64,000 nucleotides of DNA from Acinetobacter pecorum (GCF_014837015.1 NZ_JACSPT010000003.1:136479-200478), one strand, 5' to 3'; positions 37,740 through 47,691 are shown, counted from the first letter of the stretch. Notes: generated by a model from the sequence alone, not told the origin. A program made the numbers and translations.

Positions 37740-39527
37740 TTAGCGATCCACGTCAGCCATTACGACGTCAATGGTCGCTAAATAAATGATTAAGTCAGAC
37801 ATAAGGCTGCCGTTAATCACAGAAGGCATTTGCTGTAAATGCGTGAAGGTTGGTGTACGGATACGGGTACGGTAACTCATGGTTGACTTGTCTGAAGTCA
37901 AGTAGTAGTTCGACGCGCCTTTCACTACTTCCGCCATCACAGATGCTTCACCTGCCGGCATTACAGGACCCCAAGACACGCTCAGGAAGTGCGTAATCAA
38001 GGTTTCAATATCTTGTAATGTCTTGTCTTTTGGTGGTGGAACAGCCAGTGGATGGTCTGCTTTATATGCACCAGACGGCATGTTGTCTAAGCATTGCTTG
38101 ACAATTTTCAGTGATTCTTCGATTTCACGGAAATGCACCATAACACGTGCATAGGCATCGCCTTCGTACTCTAAAGGCACTTCGAAGTCGTAGTTTTCAT
38201 AGCCGCTATATGGACGGTATTTACGAACGTCGAAATCAATACCTGTAGCACGCAGACCTGTACCCGTTACACCCCAAGCCAATGCCGATTTCGCATCGTA
38301 TTGCGCCACACCCTGGGTACGCCCCATAAATACCGAGTTGCGTAAAGCAGCCTTGTAGTATTCATTCATACGTTTTGGCATCCAGTCAAGTAAATCTCGA
38401 ACCAGCTTGTCCCAACCATTTGGCAGGTCGTGGGCAGTACCGCCAATACGGAACCATGCCGGGTGCATACGATAACCCGTAATCGCTTCTACGATATCGT
38501 AGACTTTCTGACGGTCGGCGAACATGTAGAACACTGGCGTCATACCGCCGGCATCCTGAATCGCGGTACCAATAAACAGCAAGTGGTTATTGATACGGAA
38601 CAACTCCGACAACATGACACGGATACACTGGGCACGGTCAGGTACAGTAATACCCGCCATTTGTTCCACGCCCATCACATAAGGCATGTTCTGTGCACAG
38701 CCACCGAGGTAGTCGACACGGTCTGTATATGGAATGAATGAATGCCAGGTTTGACGTTCAGCCATCTTTTCCACACCACGGTGGTGATAACCGATGTCAG
38801 GCACACAGTCTTTAACTTCTTCACCGTCCAGCTGCAAGATCACACGGAAAGCACCATGCGCAGATGGATGGTTCGGACCCAGGTTCAGGAACATGAAGTC
38901 TTCGTCAGCATTGCCGCGCTTCATACCCCAATCTTCAGGAACGAAACGAAGATGTTCCTGTTCGTAGTCCTGTTTGGCTTTATCTTGCAGATACGGCGTA
39001 TATTCAGTCGCACGCGCAGAATATTCTTTACGTAGCGGATGACCTTCCCAATAGGTTGGCAACAAGATACGACGGAGCATTGGATGCCCTTCGAAATTGA
39101 TCCCGAACATATCGTAAGCTTCACGTTCGTACCAGTTGGCATTTGGCCAGATATTGGTTGCCGTTGGAAGATTCAAATCGCTTTCTGCTAAGGCAACTTT
39201 AATACGAATGTCAGTATTACGCTCGAGCGACAACAGGTGATAGAACACGGTGAAGTCAGACGCAGGTAAACCGTCGCGGTGCGTACGCAGACGCTCATCT
39301 ACCGCTGACAGGTCGAACAACATCACGTAAGGACGTGACACTGTACGCAAGAACATTAAAACTTCTTGTACACGTGCGCGCTCAACCCAGACTGTCGGAA
39401 AATCCTCGAAAGTCGTTTGCACAAAGAAGTTCTCACCAAATTTGGTTTTGAGCTCTTCAATGATCGCAAATGCTGGGCGTGAATCAACAGGCGTTGATTC
39501 TGGCATAGCAATGTCAGTTTCAGCCAT
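37740..39527 (-). CDS. nuoC: NADH-quinone oxidoreductase fused subunit C/D
   Basis: 595 residues, a NuoC-NuoD fusion (nuoCD) as in E. coli and other gammaproteobacteria. Residues about 1-195 are the NuoC domain ([30 protein letters not shown]), and about 200-595 the NuoD domain ([32 protein letters not shown]; quinone-site His and Tyr regions), ending VMADVDR. It forms the quinone-binding junction with NuoB. A structured 91-base spacer separates it from nuoB. Confidence 0.97.
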   Translation of the reverse strand: MAETDIAMPESTPVDSRPAFAIIEELKTKFGENFFVQTTFEDFPTVWVERARVQEVLMFLRTVSRPYVMLFDLSAVDERLRTHRDGLPASDFTVFYHLLSLERNTDIRIKVALAESDLNLPTATNIWPNANWYEREAYDMFGINFEGHPMLRRILLPTYWEGHPLRKEYSARATEYTPYLQDKAKQDYEQEHLRFVPEDWGMKRGNADEDFMFLNLGPNHPSAHGAFRVILQLDGEEVKDCVPDIGYHHRGVEKMAERQTWHSFIPYTDRVDYLGGCAQNMPYVMGVEQMAGITVPDRAQCIRVMLSELFRINNHLLFIGTAIQDAGGMTPVFYMFADRQKVYDIVEAITGYRMHPAWFRIGGTAHDLPNGWDKLVRDLLDWMPKRMNEYYKAALRNSVFMGRTQGVAQYDAKSALAWGVTGTGLRATGIDFDVRKYRPYSGYENYDFEVPLEYEGDAYARVMVHFREIEESLKIVKQCLDNMPSGAYKADHPLAVPPPKDKTLQDIETLITHFLSVSWGPVMPAGEASVMAEVVKGASNYYLTSDKSTMSYRTRIRTPTFTHLQQMPSVINGSLMSDLIIYLATIDVVMADVDR

Positions 39528-39564
39528 TGGCTTGGCTTCCTATTTAATACAAATTCAGTCAACC

Positions 39565-39616
39565 TAAACGACAACTACACCCATAGCGGGTGCACAACAA
39601 AAAAACCTGTCGTTTA
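39565..39616 (-). promoter_or_regulatory. Nested hairpin in the nuoB-nuoCD spacer
   Basis: In the transcript, an outer 9-bp stem (taaacgaca at 39565-39573 with tgtcgttta at 39608-39616) encloses an inner 5-bp stem (caccc at 39578-39582 with gggtg at 39588-39592). The outer arm starts 2 bases after the nuoB stop. No T-tract follows, so it is not a simple terminator; it may be a processing or stability element between the two cistrons. Confidence 0.5.
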
Positions 39617-39618
39617 AA

Positions 39619-40299
39619 TTATTTAATTTCATCCATAGAGCGTAAGTTTTTCACAGCAACACGCTGGTCTTTCTTACGGTCACGTTCCGGCATCATCTTT
39701 GGCTTATACACTGGCTTAAGATCATCACCGATTACCGCAGAAAGCGGACGTCGCTCTAGTTGAATCTGGTCTTGCAACAGCATCAATGCCTGAATTAAAG
39801 CTTCAGGACGTGGTGGGCAGCCTGGAACATACACATCCACAGGGATGATTTTATCCACACCTTGTACAACCGAATAGATGTCGTACATACCACCTGAGTT
39901 GGCACATGCACCCATAGAAATAACCCATTTCGGTTCAAGCATTTGTTCATACAAACGTTGAATTACTGGTGCCATTTTTACGAAGCAGGTACCGGCAACG
40001 ATCATCAAGTCGGCCTGACGCGGTGAAGCACGAATAACCTCTGCACCGAAACGTGACAGGTCATGTACGCCTGTCAAAGTCGTCGCATACTCTACGTAGC
40101 AGCAAGATGTACCAAAGTTAAATGGCCAAACTGAGTTTTTACGCCCCCAGTTGACTGCTGTATGTACTACATCCTCTAAGCGAGTCATGAATACATTTTT
40201 ATTCACTTCTTCTTCTAGCAACGGATCTTCTACAACAATGCGTTCCTGAAGTGGATATTGATCAGCATTCGGATTCGCACGGGTTAATGTATATTTCAT
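39619..40299 (-). CDS. nuoB: NADH-quinone oxidoreductase subunit B, [4Fe-4S] N2
   Basis: 226 residues. Carries the terminal cluster N2 that reduces quinone: tandem cysteines in GTSCCYVEY, a Cys in [12 protein letters not shown] and one in [12 protein letters not shown]. The C-terminal tail of about 40 residues is basic and longer than the core needs. Lies 6 bases after nuoA. Confidence 0.97.
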   Translation of the reverse strand: MKYTLTRANPNADQYPLQERIVVEDPLLEEEVNKNVFMTRLEDVVHTAVNWGRKNSVWPFNFGTSCCYVEYATTLTGVHDLSRFGAEVIRASPRQADLMIVAGTCFVKMAPVIQRLYEQMLEPKWVISMGACANSGGMYDIYSVVQGVDKIIPVDVYVPGCPPRPEALIQALMLLQDQIQLERRPLSAVIGDDLKPVYKPKMMPERDRKKDQRVAVKNLRSMDEIK

Positions 40300-40305
40300 C
40301 CCGTA

Positions 40306-40851
40306 TTACTCCTTATCAGATAATTGAGCTTGTGACTTTTTCACAAAACCAGATGATTGAGCCGGGATTTGACCCGTAGGATCCATCACCAATTCTTCAA
40401 CCGAGTTGAAACGCGTAATTTCTGCAATATCCATATTTGGCGAACCAATCTTAGCTTTAATTCCTGCTGCCTTACGTCTGTCTGAAGGTGCCCAATTGAG
40501 TGCGCCTGTCGATAATTCGTAAATCAAACCAACAAGTAAAACTAAAATAAAGATAGCTGCAGTTGCAAAACCAATCCAACCCACTTCACGAACAGAAACT
40601 GCCCATGCATATAGATAAAGTGCTTCCAAATCAAACACTACGAAGAATATTGCAACTAAATAGAATTTTGCAGACAAGCGGATACGAGCTCCACCTGCAC
40701 TAACTACACCTGACTCAAACTGCTCCTGCTTGGCACGGCCCCATGATTTACCCCCAAGGAGTAACGGGACAGTCAGCATAAAGACGCATAAAAATGTAAC
40801 GCCGATCACGAAGGCAATAATTGCCCATTCGTATGGAGTAATAGCACTCAT
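40306..40851 (-). CDS. nuoA: NADH-quinone oxidoreductase subunit A
   Basis: 181 residues from ATG 40851 (MSAITPYEW), which has aggag 10 bases upstream; a longer frame to 40923 adds 24 non-homologous residues. Three transmembrane helices with the conserved FESGVVSAGGARIRLSAKFYLVAIFFVVFDLEALYLY region (core QFESGVVSAG and VVFDLEALYLYAWA). The C-terminal about 55 polar residues exceed E. coli NuoA (147 residues). First gene of the operon. Confidence 0.94.
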   Translation of the reverse strand: MSAITPYEWAIIAFVIGVTFLCVFMLTVPLLLGGKSWGRAKQEQFESGVVSAGGARIRLSAKFYLVAIFFVVFDLEALYLYAWAVSVREVGWIGFATAAIFILVLLVGLIYELSTGALNWAPSDRRKAAGIKAKIGSPNMDIAEITRFNSVEELVMDPTGQIPAQSSGFVKKSQAQLSDKE

Positions 40852-41422
40852 GCGGGGATAACTCCTGGCAGGCCTATTTGTTAACAAAGAATGTATGTAT
40901 TGGCCTTCAAATACACCATACACAAAATTAATCCCGCCAATTGTACCTGATTTATGATTTCACTTGCTAGTTTATAAGCCTTAGTCTTTGGGATGATTTT
41001 TTAAGCATTTCAGCATTTAATTTCACTTTCATCACCCAGAACCCGCTTTTATCGTTTTATTGAATAAAATTTTAAATTTTTATTTATTTTTCTATAAAAG
41101 GGGATGCAAAACCACTCGCATTCCGATTTGCAGCACTCCTAGCCATTTGTTTAGATATAGTCCTTTTATCAACCAATTCCAAGTCCAATCTGATTAAAAC
41201 TTATTACAGGGTTCCAAAATCCCGACCAAGCTTTAACTCTCTTACAGGCTCTTTAGCTGAATATGCAGGTTTAACATCTATTTAACGTTCATCTGCTCTA
41301 TCGTAATGTTAAACAAGCATTTGTGTCTTTTTGCAACACACTCAACAGACTGATTCAGAATATGTTATTTGTATTTCTTAGTTCCCAATGACTTTATAAA
41401 GTAACAATAAAGGAGTCCCTGC
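40852..41422. promoter_or_regulatory. Long divergent promoter region of nuoA and the 118-residue gene
   Basis: About 570 AT-rich non-coding bases. Contains an inverted repeat gtttaacat (41269-41277) and atgttaaac (41306-41314) with a further ttaacgtt inside, near the start of the plus-strand gene. The nuo promoter must lie in the left part; I could not fix its boxes. No open frame or RNA gene was recognised. Confidence 0.45.
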
Positions 41423-41779
41423 ATGTCTCTGCATTATGCCCATAAACCAAATTATTTTTTATATGCTCAATTAATCGTTCGACATATCCAAAATTACGTC
41501 CAGAAAAACCAGAACACCAGCCAGCTTGTTTTTGAATTAAATGAGATTAATGCACTATTTCAGGATGATTTTGCGTCTGTCAGCGTCAATCTGGATGGGA
41601 TTATGAATATCGCTGATGAATATAAAGTCGAAACCCTATCAGGCGACCAGAAATTGATTCAGCACTATAACGTCGATGTGAAAAATGCCCAACTGCTGAT
41701 CGATTGCAACCCTGAAGCATTACAAAGCTTAAGAGATGGAAAGCCACTCATTGAACCAGATGCCACCATCCAAGAGTAA
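41423..41779 (+). CDS. Hypothetical protein, 118 residues
   Basis: Soluble acidic protein with no signal peptide or membrane segment. Sequence suggests a small alpha/beta fold (LIVRHIQNYVQKN; ASVSVNLDGIMNIADEY; AQLLIDCNPEALQSLRDG). A very good aaaggag ribosome binding site lies 8 bases before the ATG and a perfect terminator follows, so it is surely a gene. I do not recognise the family. It lies between the nuo promoter and the end of bfmS. Confidence 0.75.
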   Translation: MSLHYAHKPNYFLYAQLIVRHIQNYVQKNQNTSQLVFELNEINALFQDDFASVSVNLDGIMNIADEYKVETLSGDQKLIQHYNVDVKNAQLLIDCNPEALQSLRDGKPLIEPDATIQE

Positions 41780-41791
41780 ATTACTACTTAT

Positions 41792-41819
41792 AAAAAACGA
41801 TGCATCAGCATCGTTTTTT
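41792..41819. terminator. Bidirectional terminator between the 118-residue gene and bfmS
   Basis: Perfect 12-bp stem aaaaaacgatgc/gcatcgtttttt with a 4-base loop; symmetrical A- and T-runs let it act on both strands. Confidence 0.9.
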
Positions 41820-41845
41820 ATGGGCAATACATTATTTACATCGTA

Positions 41846-43519
41846 TTAAACTGAATGATCACTGCTTTCCTCAGTCTTTTTTTCCAGCAACTTGCGTTTA
41901 TTCTTTTTCACATAACGCTGTGCCGGCCAGGTCATGATAAAACGCGCACCGCCCAAGGTTGGACTTTGATCCACCTGAATGGAACCACCAAACCAGTAGG
42001 CAATCCGGCTGACAATGGATAGACCCAAGCCATAACCACCTGAAGCTCGGGTGCGGCTATCATCCAAACGGGCGAAGGCTTCAAAAATACGGGCACGATC
42101 TACTTCCGGAATTCCGGGACCATCATCTTCCACACACACATAGGCTTGGCCGTCCTGATCCAGACCACCGCTGATTAATACCTTATTATCACAATAACGG
42201 ATGGCATTCCCTACCAGATTCTGAATCACGCGATGCAGATAACGACGCTCCGCCTCGACTACCACAGCCACAGGCATTGGGTGTAATTCAATAATTTTAT
42301 GGGTTTTCAGTGCTTGGGTTTCCACCATCACCTGATTCAGCACGTCATACAGATCAATCTGCTCAAACTCAATCGATGGCATACCCTGTTCCAGTTTGGC
42401 ATAGGTCATGATCTCATCAATCAAGGTATTCAGCGCTTCAATATCCTTATCAATCTGCTCAACCTGTTGCAGACGATACTCGTAGTCATCTTCATCTGCC
42501 ATCATTTCCACACCAAAACGGATCCGTGCCACCGGTGTACGCAATTCATGCGAAACCGCACGCATCAACTCCCGCTGCGCTTCGATCAAGCGCTGGATAT
42601 GGTCTGACATATTGTTATAACTGGAAGCCAGTGTAGACATCTCATCACTACCATCCACCGGAAGACGCAATGACATATTCCCCGTCTTCATCTTGTTTAA
42701 GGCATAGCTCACTTCACGCAGCTTACGCTGCATCGGAACCAGAAGGCCATAAACACCCAAACTCAGTACAAACAGGCTTAATAAGGTAATACCGGTCGCC
42801 AACTGGAATGGCATCCAGTTAAATAACGGTACTGGCCCCATGACCAAGACCTGGGAGGTCGAGCCTGGAATTGGCGAAATAATTGAAATGGTCGTACCAC
42901 GAATAGAAGCATTATCGCGGTATAAAATAATACTGTGATCCAGACGCAAACGTCCGATCTGCTCGGAGTCCAAAGGCAGAGATTGAACATTTTCAATGGA
43001 AACCGGATAGGAGAAATAATCCTGAATACGCGCAAGGTATTCTTTTTCCTGACCCGGATAATAAACCAGATAATCCAGAATAAAGACCGCCAAGGCCTTC
43101 ATCTGGCGTTCAGTGATGTTGTCAGCCTTTATATAAAGGTAATGATCCGGATCATCACGCAGTCCCACCACAATATAAGCGATACCGGACTCAGCATCCC
43201 AGCGCACTACAGCCTTTCGATCAGCAATACGTCTCGCTTCAGCACGGGTAATATCTACCTTGCTGGCATCTACATAATGAATGGGTAACTCCAGAAGATC
43301 GGAGGCATCAGAAATCCAATCCATCTTCTGCTGGAGATTTGGCTGGCGCGCAACTCCCTCACTGATGATATATGCCATGCCATCAGTCAGGGATTCGCGA
43401 TATTCTTGCGCACGCTGATAGTTGATAATCTGTACCAACAAATAGCCGAACACCGCCACCAAGACGACAAGGATGACGAGTCCTGCATAGATACGCAAAA
43501 ATATACTGTGTTTAAACAC
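41846..43519 (-). CDS. bfmS: Sensor histidine kinase BfmS
   Basis: 557 residues. Inner-membrane sensor of the BfmRS system, which controls envelope, pili, biofilm and capsule traits in Acinetobacter. TM1 about residues 9-32, a periplasmic sensor domain about 33-235, TM2 about 236-262, HAMP 262-312, phosphoacceptor His324 in AVSHELRTPVARI, N box HRVIQNLVGNAIRYC, and G boxes VEDDGPGIPE and GGYGLGLSIV. Downstream of bfmR by 42 bases on the same strand; ends near a bidirectional terminator. Confidence 0.93.
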   Translation of the reverse strand: MFKHSIFLRIYAGLVILVVLVAVFGYLLVQIINYQRAQEYRESLTDGMAYIISEGVARQPNLQQKMDWISDASDLLELPIHYVDASKVDITRAEARRIADRKAVVRWDAESGIAYIVVGLRDDPDHYLYIKADNITERQMKALAVFILDYLVYYPGQEKEYLARIQDYFSYPVSIENVQSLPLDSEQIGRLRLDHSIILYRDNASIRGTTISIISPIPGSTSQVLVMGPVPLFNWMPFQLATGITLLSLFVLSLGVYGLLVPMQRKLREVSYALNKMKTGNMSLRLPVDGSDEMSTLASSYNNMSDHIQRLIEAQRELMRAVSHELRTPVARIRFGVEMMADEDDYEYRLQQVEQIDKDIEALNTLIDEIMTYAKLEQGMPSIEFEQIDLYDVLNQVMVETQALKTHKIIELHPMPVAVVVEAERRYLHRVIQNLVGNAIRYCDNKVLISGGLDQDGQAYVCVEDDGPGIPEVDRARIFEAFARLDDSRTRASGGYGLGLSIVSRIAYWFGGSIQVDQSPTLGGARFIMTWPAQRYVKKNKRKLLEKKTEESSDHSV

Positions 43520-43561
43520 CTATAATTTATCCTGCTTGTTCAAGCAAAAAACCACATTTGC

Positions 43562-44278
43562 TTAAAGTCCATTAGTCTCTTTAACGAAAAGATAACCTTT
43601 ACTACGTACTGTTTTAATACGCTTCGGATTTTCTGGATCGTCACCAATTTTTGGACGGATACGCGAAATACGTACATCGATTGAACGGTCTTGACCGTCA
43701 TATTCAATACCGCGCAAACGTTCGAAAATATCTTCGCGGGAAAGGATACGACCCGCATTCGATGCGAGCAACCACAACAGGTCATATTCTGCGCTGGTAA
43801 AATCAACCAGATCGCCATTTAGGGTTACCGAACGCCCGCCATTGTCGATCACCAGATCATCAAATTCGATACGCTGTGCCACTTCATCTTCAGGCACCTT
43901 GTCCGTACGACGCAGCAATGCGCGGATACGCGCCAGCAATACACGCGGCTGAACCGGTTTAGCAACGTAGTCATCTGCACCCATCTCCAGGCCCAGAACC
44001 TGATCCATGTCTTCAGTACGTGCCGTCAACATCAAAATCGGTTGATGATAATGTGGACGTACTTCACGGCAAATGGTCAAGCCATCCGCACCTGGCAACA
44101 TCACATCCAGCACCACCATATCTGGCTGTTCAGCAATAATCCGACGAATGGCACGGTTGCCATCCGGCTCTACCCCCACCTCAAGTCCGTTACGGATGAG
44201 GTATTCTTGCGTTAAACGGGCAAGACGCTCGTCATCTTCAACAATTAAAATCTTGGGTAACTTTTCTTCTTGGCTCAT
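43562..44278 (-). CDS. bfmR: Response regulator BfmR, OmpR family
   Basis: 238 residues. Receiver domain with acidic pocket VEDDERL, phosphoacceptor Asp58 in VVLDVMLPGADG, Thr in MLTARTED and Lys in YVAKPVQP; C-terminal winged-helix DNA-binding domain (SREDIFERLRGIEYDGQDRSIDVRISRIRPKIG, core RSIDVRISRIRPKIG). The sequence is essentially what I remember of A. baumannii BfmR. A 15-bp palindrome lies about 90 bases upstream of its start. Confidence 0.96.
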   Translation of the reverse strand: MSQEEKLPKILIVEDDERLARLTQEYLIRNGLEVGVEPDGNRAIRRIIAEQPDMVVLDVMLPGADGLTICREVRPHYHQPILMLTARTEDMDQVLGLEMGADDYVAKPVQPRVLLARIRALLRRTDKVPEDEVAQRIEFDDLVIDNGGRSVTLNGDLVDFTSAEYDLLWLLASNAGRILSREDIFERLRGIEYDGQDRSIDVRISRIRPKIGDDPENPKRIKTVRSKGYLFVKETNGL

Positions 44279-44368
44279 GTATTGCCCCTTATATGGTGGA
44301 TCTACGCTATAGGCGTATCCTTTTGAAATCCAATAGATACGTTTTTAATATGCTTGCAATATACACAC

Positions 44369-44383
44369 GTTTACATTGTAAAC
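44369..44383. promoter_or_regulatory. 15-bp palindrome upstream of bfmR
   Basis: gtttaca-t-tgtaaac is a perfect inverted repeat 91 bases before the bfmR start codon. BfmR is known to bind its own promoter; whether this is its site is inference. Confidence 0.5.
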
Positions 44384-44544
44384 AAGATGGCGTTCACCAA
44401 ACTGATACATCAAGATAGCATTTTGTAATATTTTATCGTGCATTTTTTGGGCAGTTGTGCTTGAAACAGTGGCTTAGATCTGAATTGGGGCTTACACAAC
44501 TATTACATGAACAAAATATGACTGCTTGATTGAGCGCTTTTTAG
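44384..44544. other. Intergenic stretch between bfmR and nrdA control regions
   Basis: Part of a 567-base region between divergent bfmR and nrdA. No open frame, hairpin or RNA gene was recognised in this portion. Confidence 0.35.
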
Positions 44545-44565
44545 TTATCCACAATGTTATCTATA
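44545..44565 (+). promoter_or_regulatory. DnaA-box-like pair upstream of nrdA
   Basis: ttatccaca at 44545-44553 is a perfect DnaA box, and ttatctata at 44557-44565 matches in 7 of 9 positions, same orientation, 12 bp apart. They lie about 290 bases before nrdA. DnaA control of nrdAB is known in E. coli; binding here is inference. Confidence 0.5.
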
Positions 44566-44711
44566 AGCACTTTCTTTGGACTTTGTTATGCTATGCCTTG
44601 CCTGATAAGGCTTATACAAAAATCAATAAAAATAGCGATATTTTTGCAATGATTAAAGCACAACTAAAGAAAAATATTTAGCTGAATGTCAATATTGATC
44701 TACCCTAAATT

Positions 44712-44759
44712 TTCCCGTATCTTGTGCTCAATTAATTTTAAAACCACTAGGTCTTGTGT
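44712..44759 (+). promoter_or_regulatory. Two NrdR-box-like sites in the nrdA promoter
   Basis: ccactaggtcttgtgt at 44744-44759 agrees with the NrdR consensus acactatatcttgtgt in 13 of 16 positions; ttcccgtatcttgtgc at 44712-44727 agrees in 10 of 16. Start-to-start spacing is 32 bp, three helical turns, the spacing usual for NrdR pairs in ribonucleotide reductase promoters. nrdA starts 86 bases after the second box. Confidence 0.7.
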
Positions 44760-44845
44760 TTATTCCTCAAATACTGTGGCACGAATTTTGCCCGGTTCAA
44801 ACGGTCCATAAACATAAAAATAGATGACAATGGAGCTATGCTAAC

Positions 44846-47683
44846 ATGAGCGTAATCACTTCAACTCCTGGTCAACTTCAGGTGATTAAACGCACCGGTG
44901 ATGTTGCCGCTTTTGATGCAGAAAAAATTTCTGTCGCAATTGGTAAAGCATTTTTGGCGGTTGAAGGCCAACAAAGCGCTGACTCGAGCCGAATTCATGA
45001 TCGTATCGAGCAACTGACGGAAATGGTATTAAATACCTTTAAACGTCGTTTACCTTCTGGCGGAACGATTCATATTGAAGAAATTCAAGACCAAGTTGAA
45101 CTTGCGCTAATGCGTACGGGCGAACAGAAAGTTGCACGCTCATATGTTATTTACCGTGAACAACGTTCTGAAGCGCGTAAACAGTTAGGTGCGAATCATC
45201 ACCCGACGCTACAAATCACTGATGCTGAAGGAAAATTAAAACCATTAGATCTCAGCGAGTTGACTGCGACTATAGAAAAAGCTGCTCAAGGTCTGGAAGG
45301 AATTGATGTTCAGGCGATCATCGATGAGACCGTGAAAAACCTCTACAACGGTGTAAAAGAGTCTGATATCTCTACCACCATGATGATGGCGACCCGTACC
45401 CGGATCGAACAGGAACCAAACTATACTTATGTGACTGCACGTCTGTTGCGTGATGACCTAGTAGCCACCGGTTTAGAGTTTTTGGGTCTTCCGACAGACA
45501 CCAATGAAGGCGATGCGCTTGAAACTTTCCTGAAAAAAGGGATCGAGCTTGAGTTGCTTTCTCCAGAATTGCTGAACTTTGACCTGGCCAAACTGGCTGC
45601 TGCGATTCAACCGGAACGCTCTAACCAGTTCACCTACTTAGGTCTGCAAACCTTATTTGACCGCTACTTCATCCATTCAGATGGCGTACGTTTCGAACTT
45701 CCGCAATTGTTCTTTATGCGTGTTTCTATGGGCTTGTCGCTCAATGAAGAAAACCGTGAAGAACGTGCAATCGAATTCTATAACCTGTTGTCTAGCTTCG
45801 ACTACATGGCTTCGACGCCTACCCTGTTTAACTCAGGTACGTTACGTCCACAATTGTCTAGCTGTTATTTGACCACGATTGATGATGATCTGTATGACAT
45901 TTATGGCGCGATGCGTGATAACGCAATGCTGTCTAAATGGGCAGGCGGTTTAGGTAATGACTGGACACCAGTTCGTGCCTTGAACTCATACATCAAAGGT
46001 ACTAACGGCAAGTCTCAAGGTGTTGTTCCGTTCCTGAAAGTAGCGAACGATACAGCTGTTGCGGTTAACCAGGGTGGCAAGCGTAAAGGTGCAGTATGTG
46101 CATACCTGGAAACCTGGCACCTGGACATCGAAGAATTCCTTGAACTGCGTAAGAACACCGGTGATGACCGTCGTCGTACCCATGACATGAACACTGCGAA
46201 CTGGGTTCCTGACCTGTTCATGCAACGTGTATTCGAAGATGCGGAATGGACACTGTTCACCCCTTCTGAAACGCCTGATCTGCATGATTTGACTGGTGCT
46301 GAATTCGCTGAGCGTTATGCACATTACGAAGCAATTGCCAAAGAAACAAACATGTTGCACAAGAAAATCCGTGCAAAAGATTTGTGGCGCAAAATGCTGT
46401 CTATGCTGTTTGAAACTGGTCACCCGTGGATCACATTCAAAGACGTATGTAACCTGCGTTCACCACAACAACACGTAGGCGTGGTTCACTCTTCTAACCT
46501 GTGTACAGAAATCACGCTGAACACCAGCAAAGAAGAAATCGCAGTATGTAACCTGGGTTCGATCAATCTGGTACAACACGTTCAAGGTGGTGTTCTTGAT
46601 CGTGAAAAACTGGCACGTACAGTTAAAACTGCTGTTCGTATGCTCGACAACGTGATCGACATCAACTACTACGCTGTTCCACAAGCGCGCAACTCGAACC
46701 TGAAACACCGTCCAGTCGGTATGGGTATCATGGGCTTCCAGGATGCGTTATACGAAATGAACCTGGCTTATGGTTCTGATGCTGCGGTTGAGTTTGCTGA
46801 TGAATCGATGGAAGTGATTTCGTACTACGCGATTTCAACCTCAAGCGATTTGGCTGTTGAACGTGGTACATACGAAACATTCAAGGGTTCATTGTGGGAT
46901 CAAGGTATCCTGCCAATCGACTCGCTTGATCTGGTTGCGAAAACTCGTCCTGAACGCATGTTCGAAGTCGACCGCACTCAACGTCTGGACTGGGACACTT
47001 TACGTGCCAAAGTTCAAAAAGACGGTATGCGTAACTCGAATGTGATGGCAATTGCTCCGACTGCTACGATTTCAAACATTTGTGGCGTGTCTCAATCTAT
47101 TGAGCCAACCTTCCAGAACCTGTATGTGAAATCAAACCTGTCTGGTGAATTCACCGTGATTAACCCGTACCTGGTACGTGCGTTGAAAGAACGTGGTCTT
47201 TGGGATGCGGTAATGGTCAACGACCTGAAACACTTCGAAGGTTCTGTGCAAAAGATTTCCCGTATTCCTGAAGAGCTTAAAGCCATCTTCGCGACTGCGT
47301 TTGAAGTTGAAACTCGCTGGATCGTGGATGCTGCATCACGTCGTCAAAAATGGATCGACCAAGCGCAGTCTCTTAACCTTTACATCGCTGGTGCAAACGG
47401 TAAGAAACTGGACATCACTTACAAGATGGCATGGTTACGTGGTCTTAAAACGACTTATTACCTTCGTGCATTGGGTGCGACTTCTGCTGAGAAATCTACA
47501 ATCAACACTGGCGCATTGAATGCAGTTAAACCTGCAACTGTTGCGGCTCCTGTTGTAGCAGCAGCTCCTGTCGTTGAAGCACAAAAACCTGAGGCTTCTG
47601 TAGAGGAAGAAGGTTTTGCGCAAGCAGCTCCAGTGCCAATGGCATGTTCAATTGACAATCCTGATTGTGAAGCTTGTCAATAA
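44846..47683 (+). CDS. nrdA: Class Ia ribonucleotide reductase alpha subunit, double ATP cone
   Basis: 945 residues. Reduces ribonucleotides to deoxyribonucleotides. Residues about 12-105 are an ATP-cone (VIKRTGDVAAFDAEKISVAI); a second cone-like unit follows at about 120-220 (LKPLDLSELTATIEKAAQ), the arrangement known from Pseudomonas NrdA. The barrel has STPTLFNSGT, SSCYLTTIDDDLYDIY, the finger loop NLCTEITLN and PTATISNICGVSQSIEP. An Ala/Pro/Val-rich linker leads to the C-terminal cysteines CSIDNPDCEACQ, the swinging arm re-reduced by thioredoxin or glutaredoxin. Site ggag lies 10 bases before the ATG. Confidence 0.97.
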   Translation: MSVITSTPGQLQVIKRTGDVAAFDAEKISVAIGKAFLAVEGQQSADSSRIHDRIEQLTEMVLNTFKRRLPSGGTIHIEEIQDQVELALMRTGEQKVARSYVIYREQRSEARKQLGANHHPTLQITDAEGKLKPLDLSELTATIEKAAQGLEGIDVQAIIDETVKNLYNGVKESDISTTMMMATRTRIEQEPNYTYVTARLLRDDLVATGLEFLGLPTDTNEGDALETFLKKGIELELLSPELLNFDLAKLAAAIQPERSNQFTYLGLQTLFDRYFIHSDGVRFELPQLFFMRVSMGLSLNEENREERAIEFYNLLSSFDYMASTPTLFNSGTLRPQLSSCYLTTIDDDLYDIYGAMRDNAMLSKWAGGLGNDWTPVRALNSYIKGTNGKSQGVVPFLKVANDTAVAVNQGGKRKGAVCAYLETWHLDIEEFLELRKNTGDDRRRTHDMNTANWVPDLFMQRVFEDAEWTLFTPSETPDLHDLTGAEFAERYAHYEAIAKETNMLHKKIRAKDLWRKMLSMLFETGHPWITFKDVCNLRSPQQHVGVVHSSNLCTEITLNTSKEEIAVCNLGSINLVQHVQGGVLDREKLARTVKTAVRMLDNVIDINYYAVPQARNSNLKHRPVGMGIMGFQDALYEMNLAYGSDAAVEFADESMEVISYYAISTSSDLAVERGTYETFKGSLWDQGILPIDSLDLVAKTRPERMFEVDRTQRLDWDTLRAKVQKDGMRNSNVMAIAPTATISNICGVSQSIEPTFQNLYVKSNLSGEFTVINPYLVRALKERGLWDAVMVNDLKHFEGSVQKISRIPEELKAIFATAFEVETRWIVDAASRRQKWIDQAQSLNLYIAGANGKKLDITYKMAWLRGLKTTYYLRALGATSAEKSTINTGALNAVKPATVAAPVVAAAPVVEAQKPEASVEEEGFAQAAPVPMACSIDNPDCEACQ

Positions 47684-47691
47684 GCTTCGCT

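Noticed and set aside
33439..37743. Several plus-strand frames opposite nuoG, nuoF and nuoE
   Set aside because: All lie within strongly conserved complex I genes and show no protein-like composition or ribosome sites.
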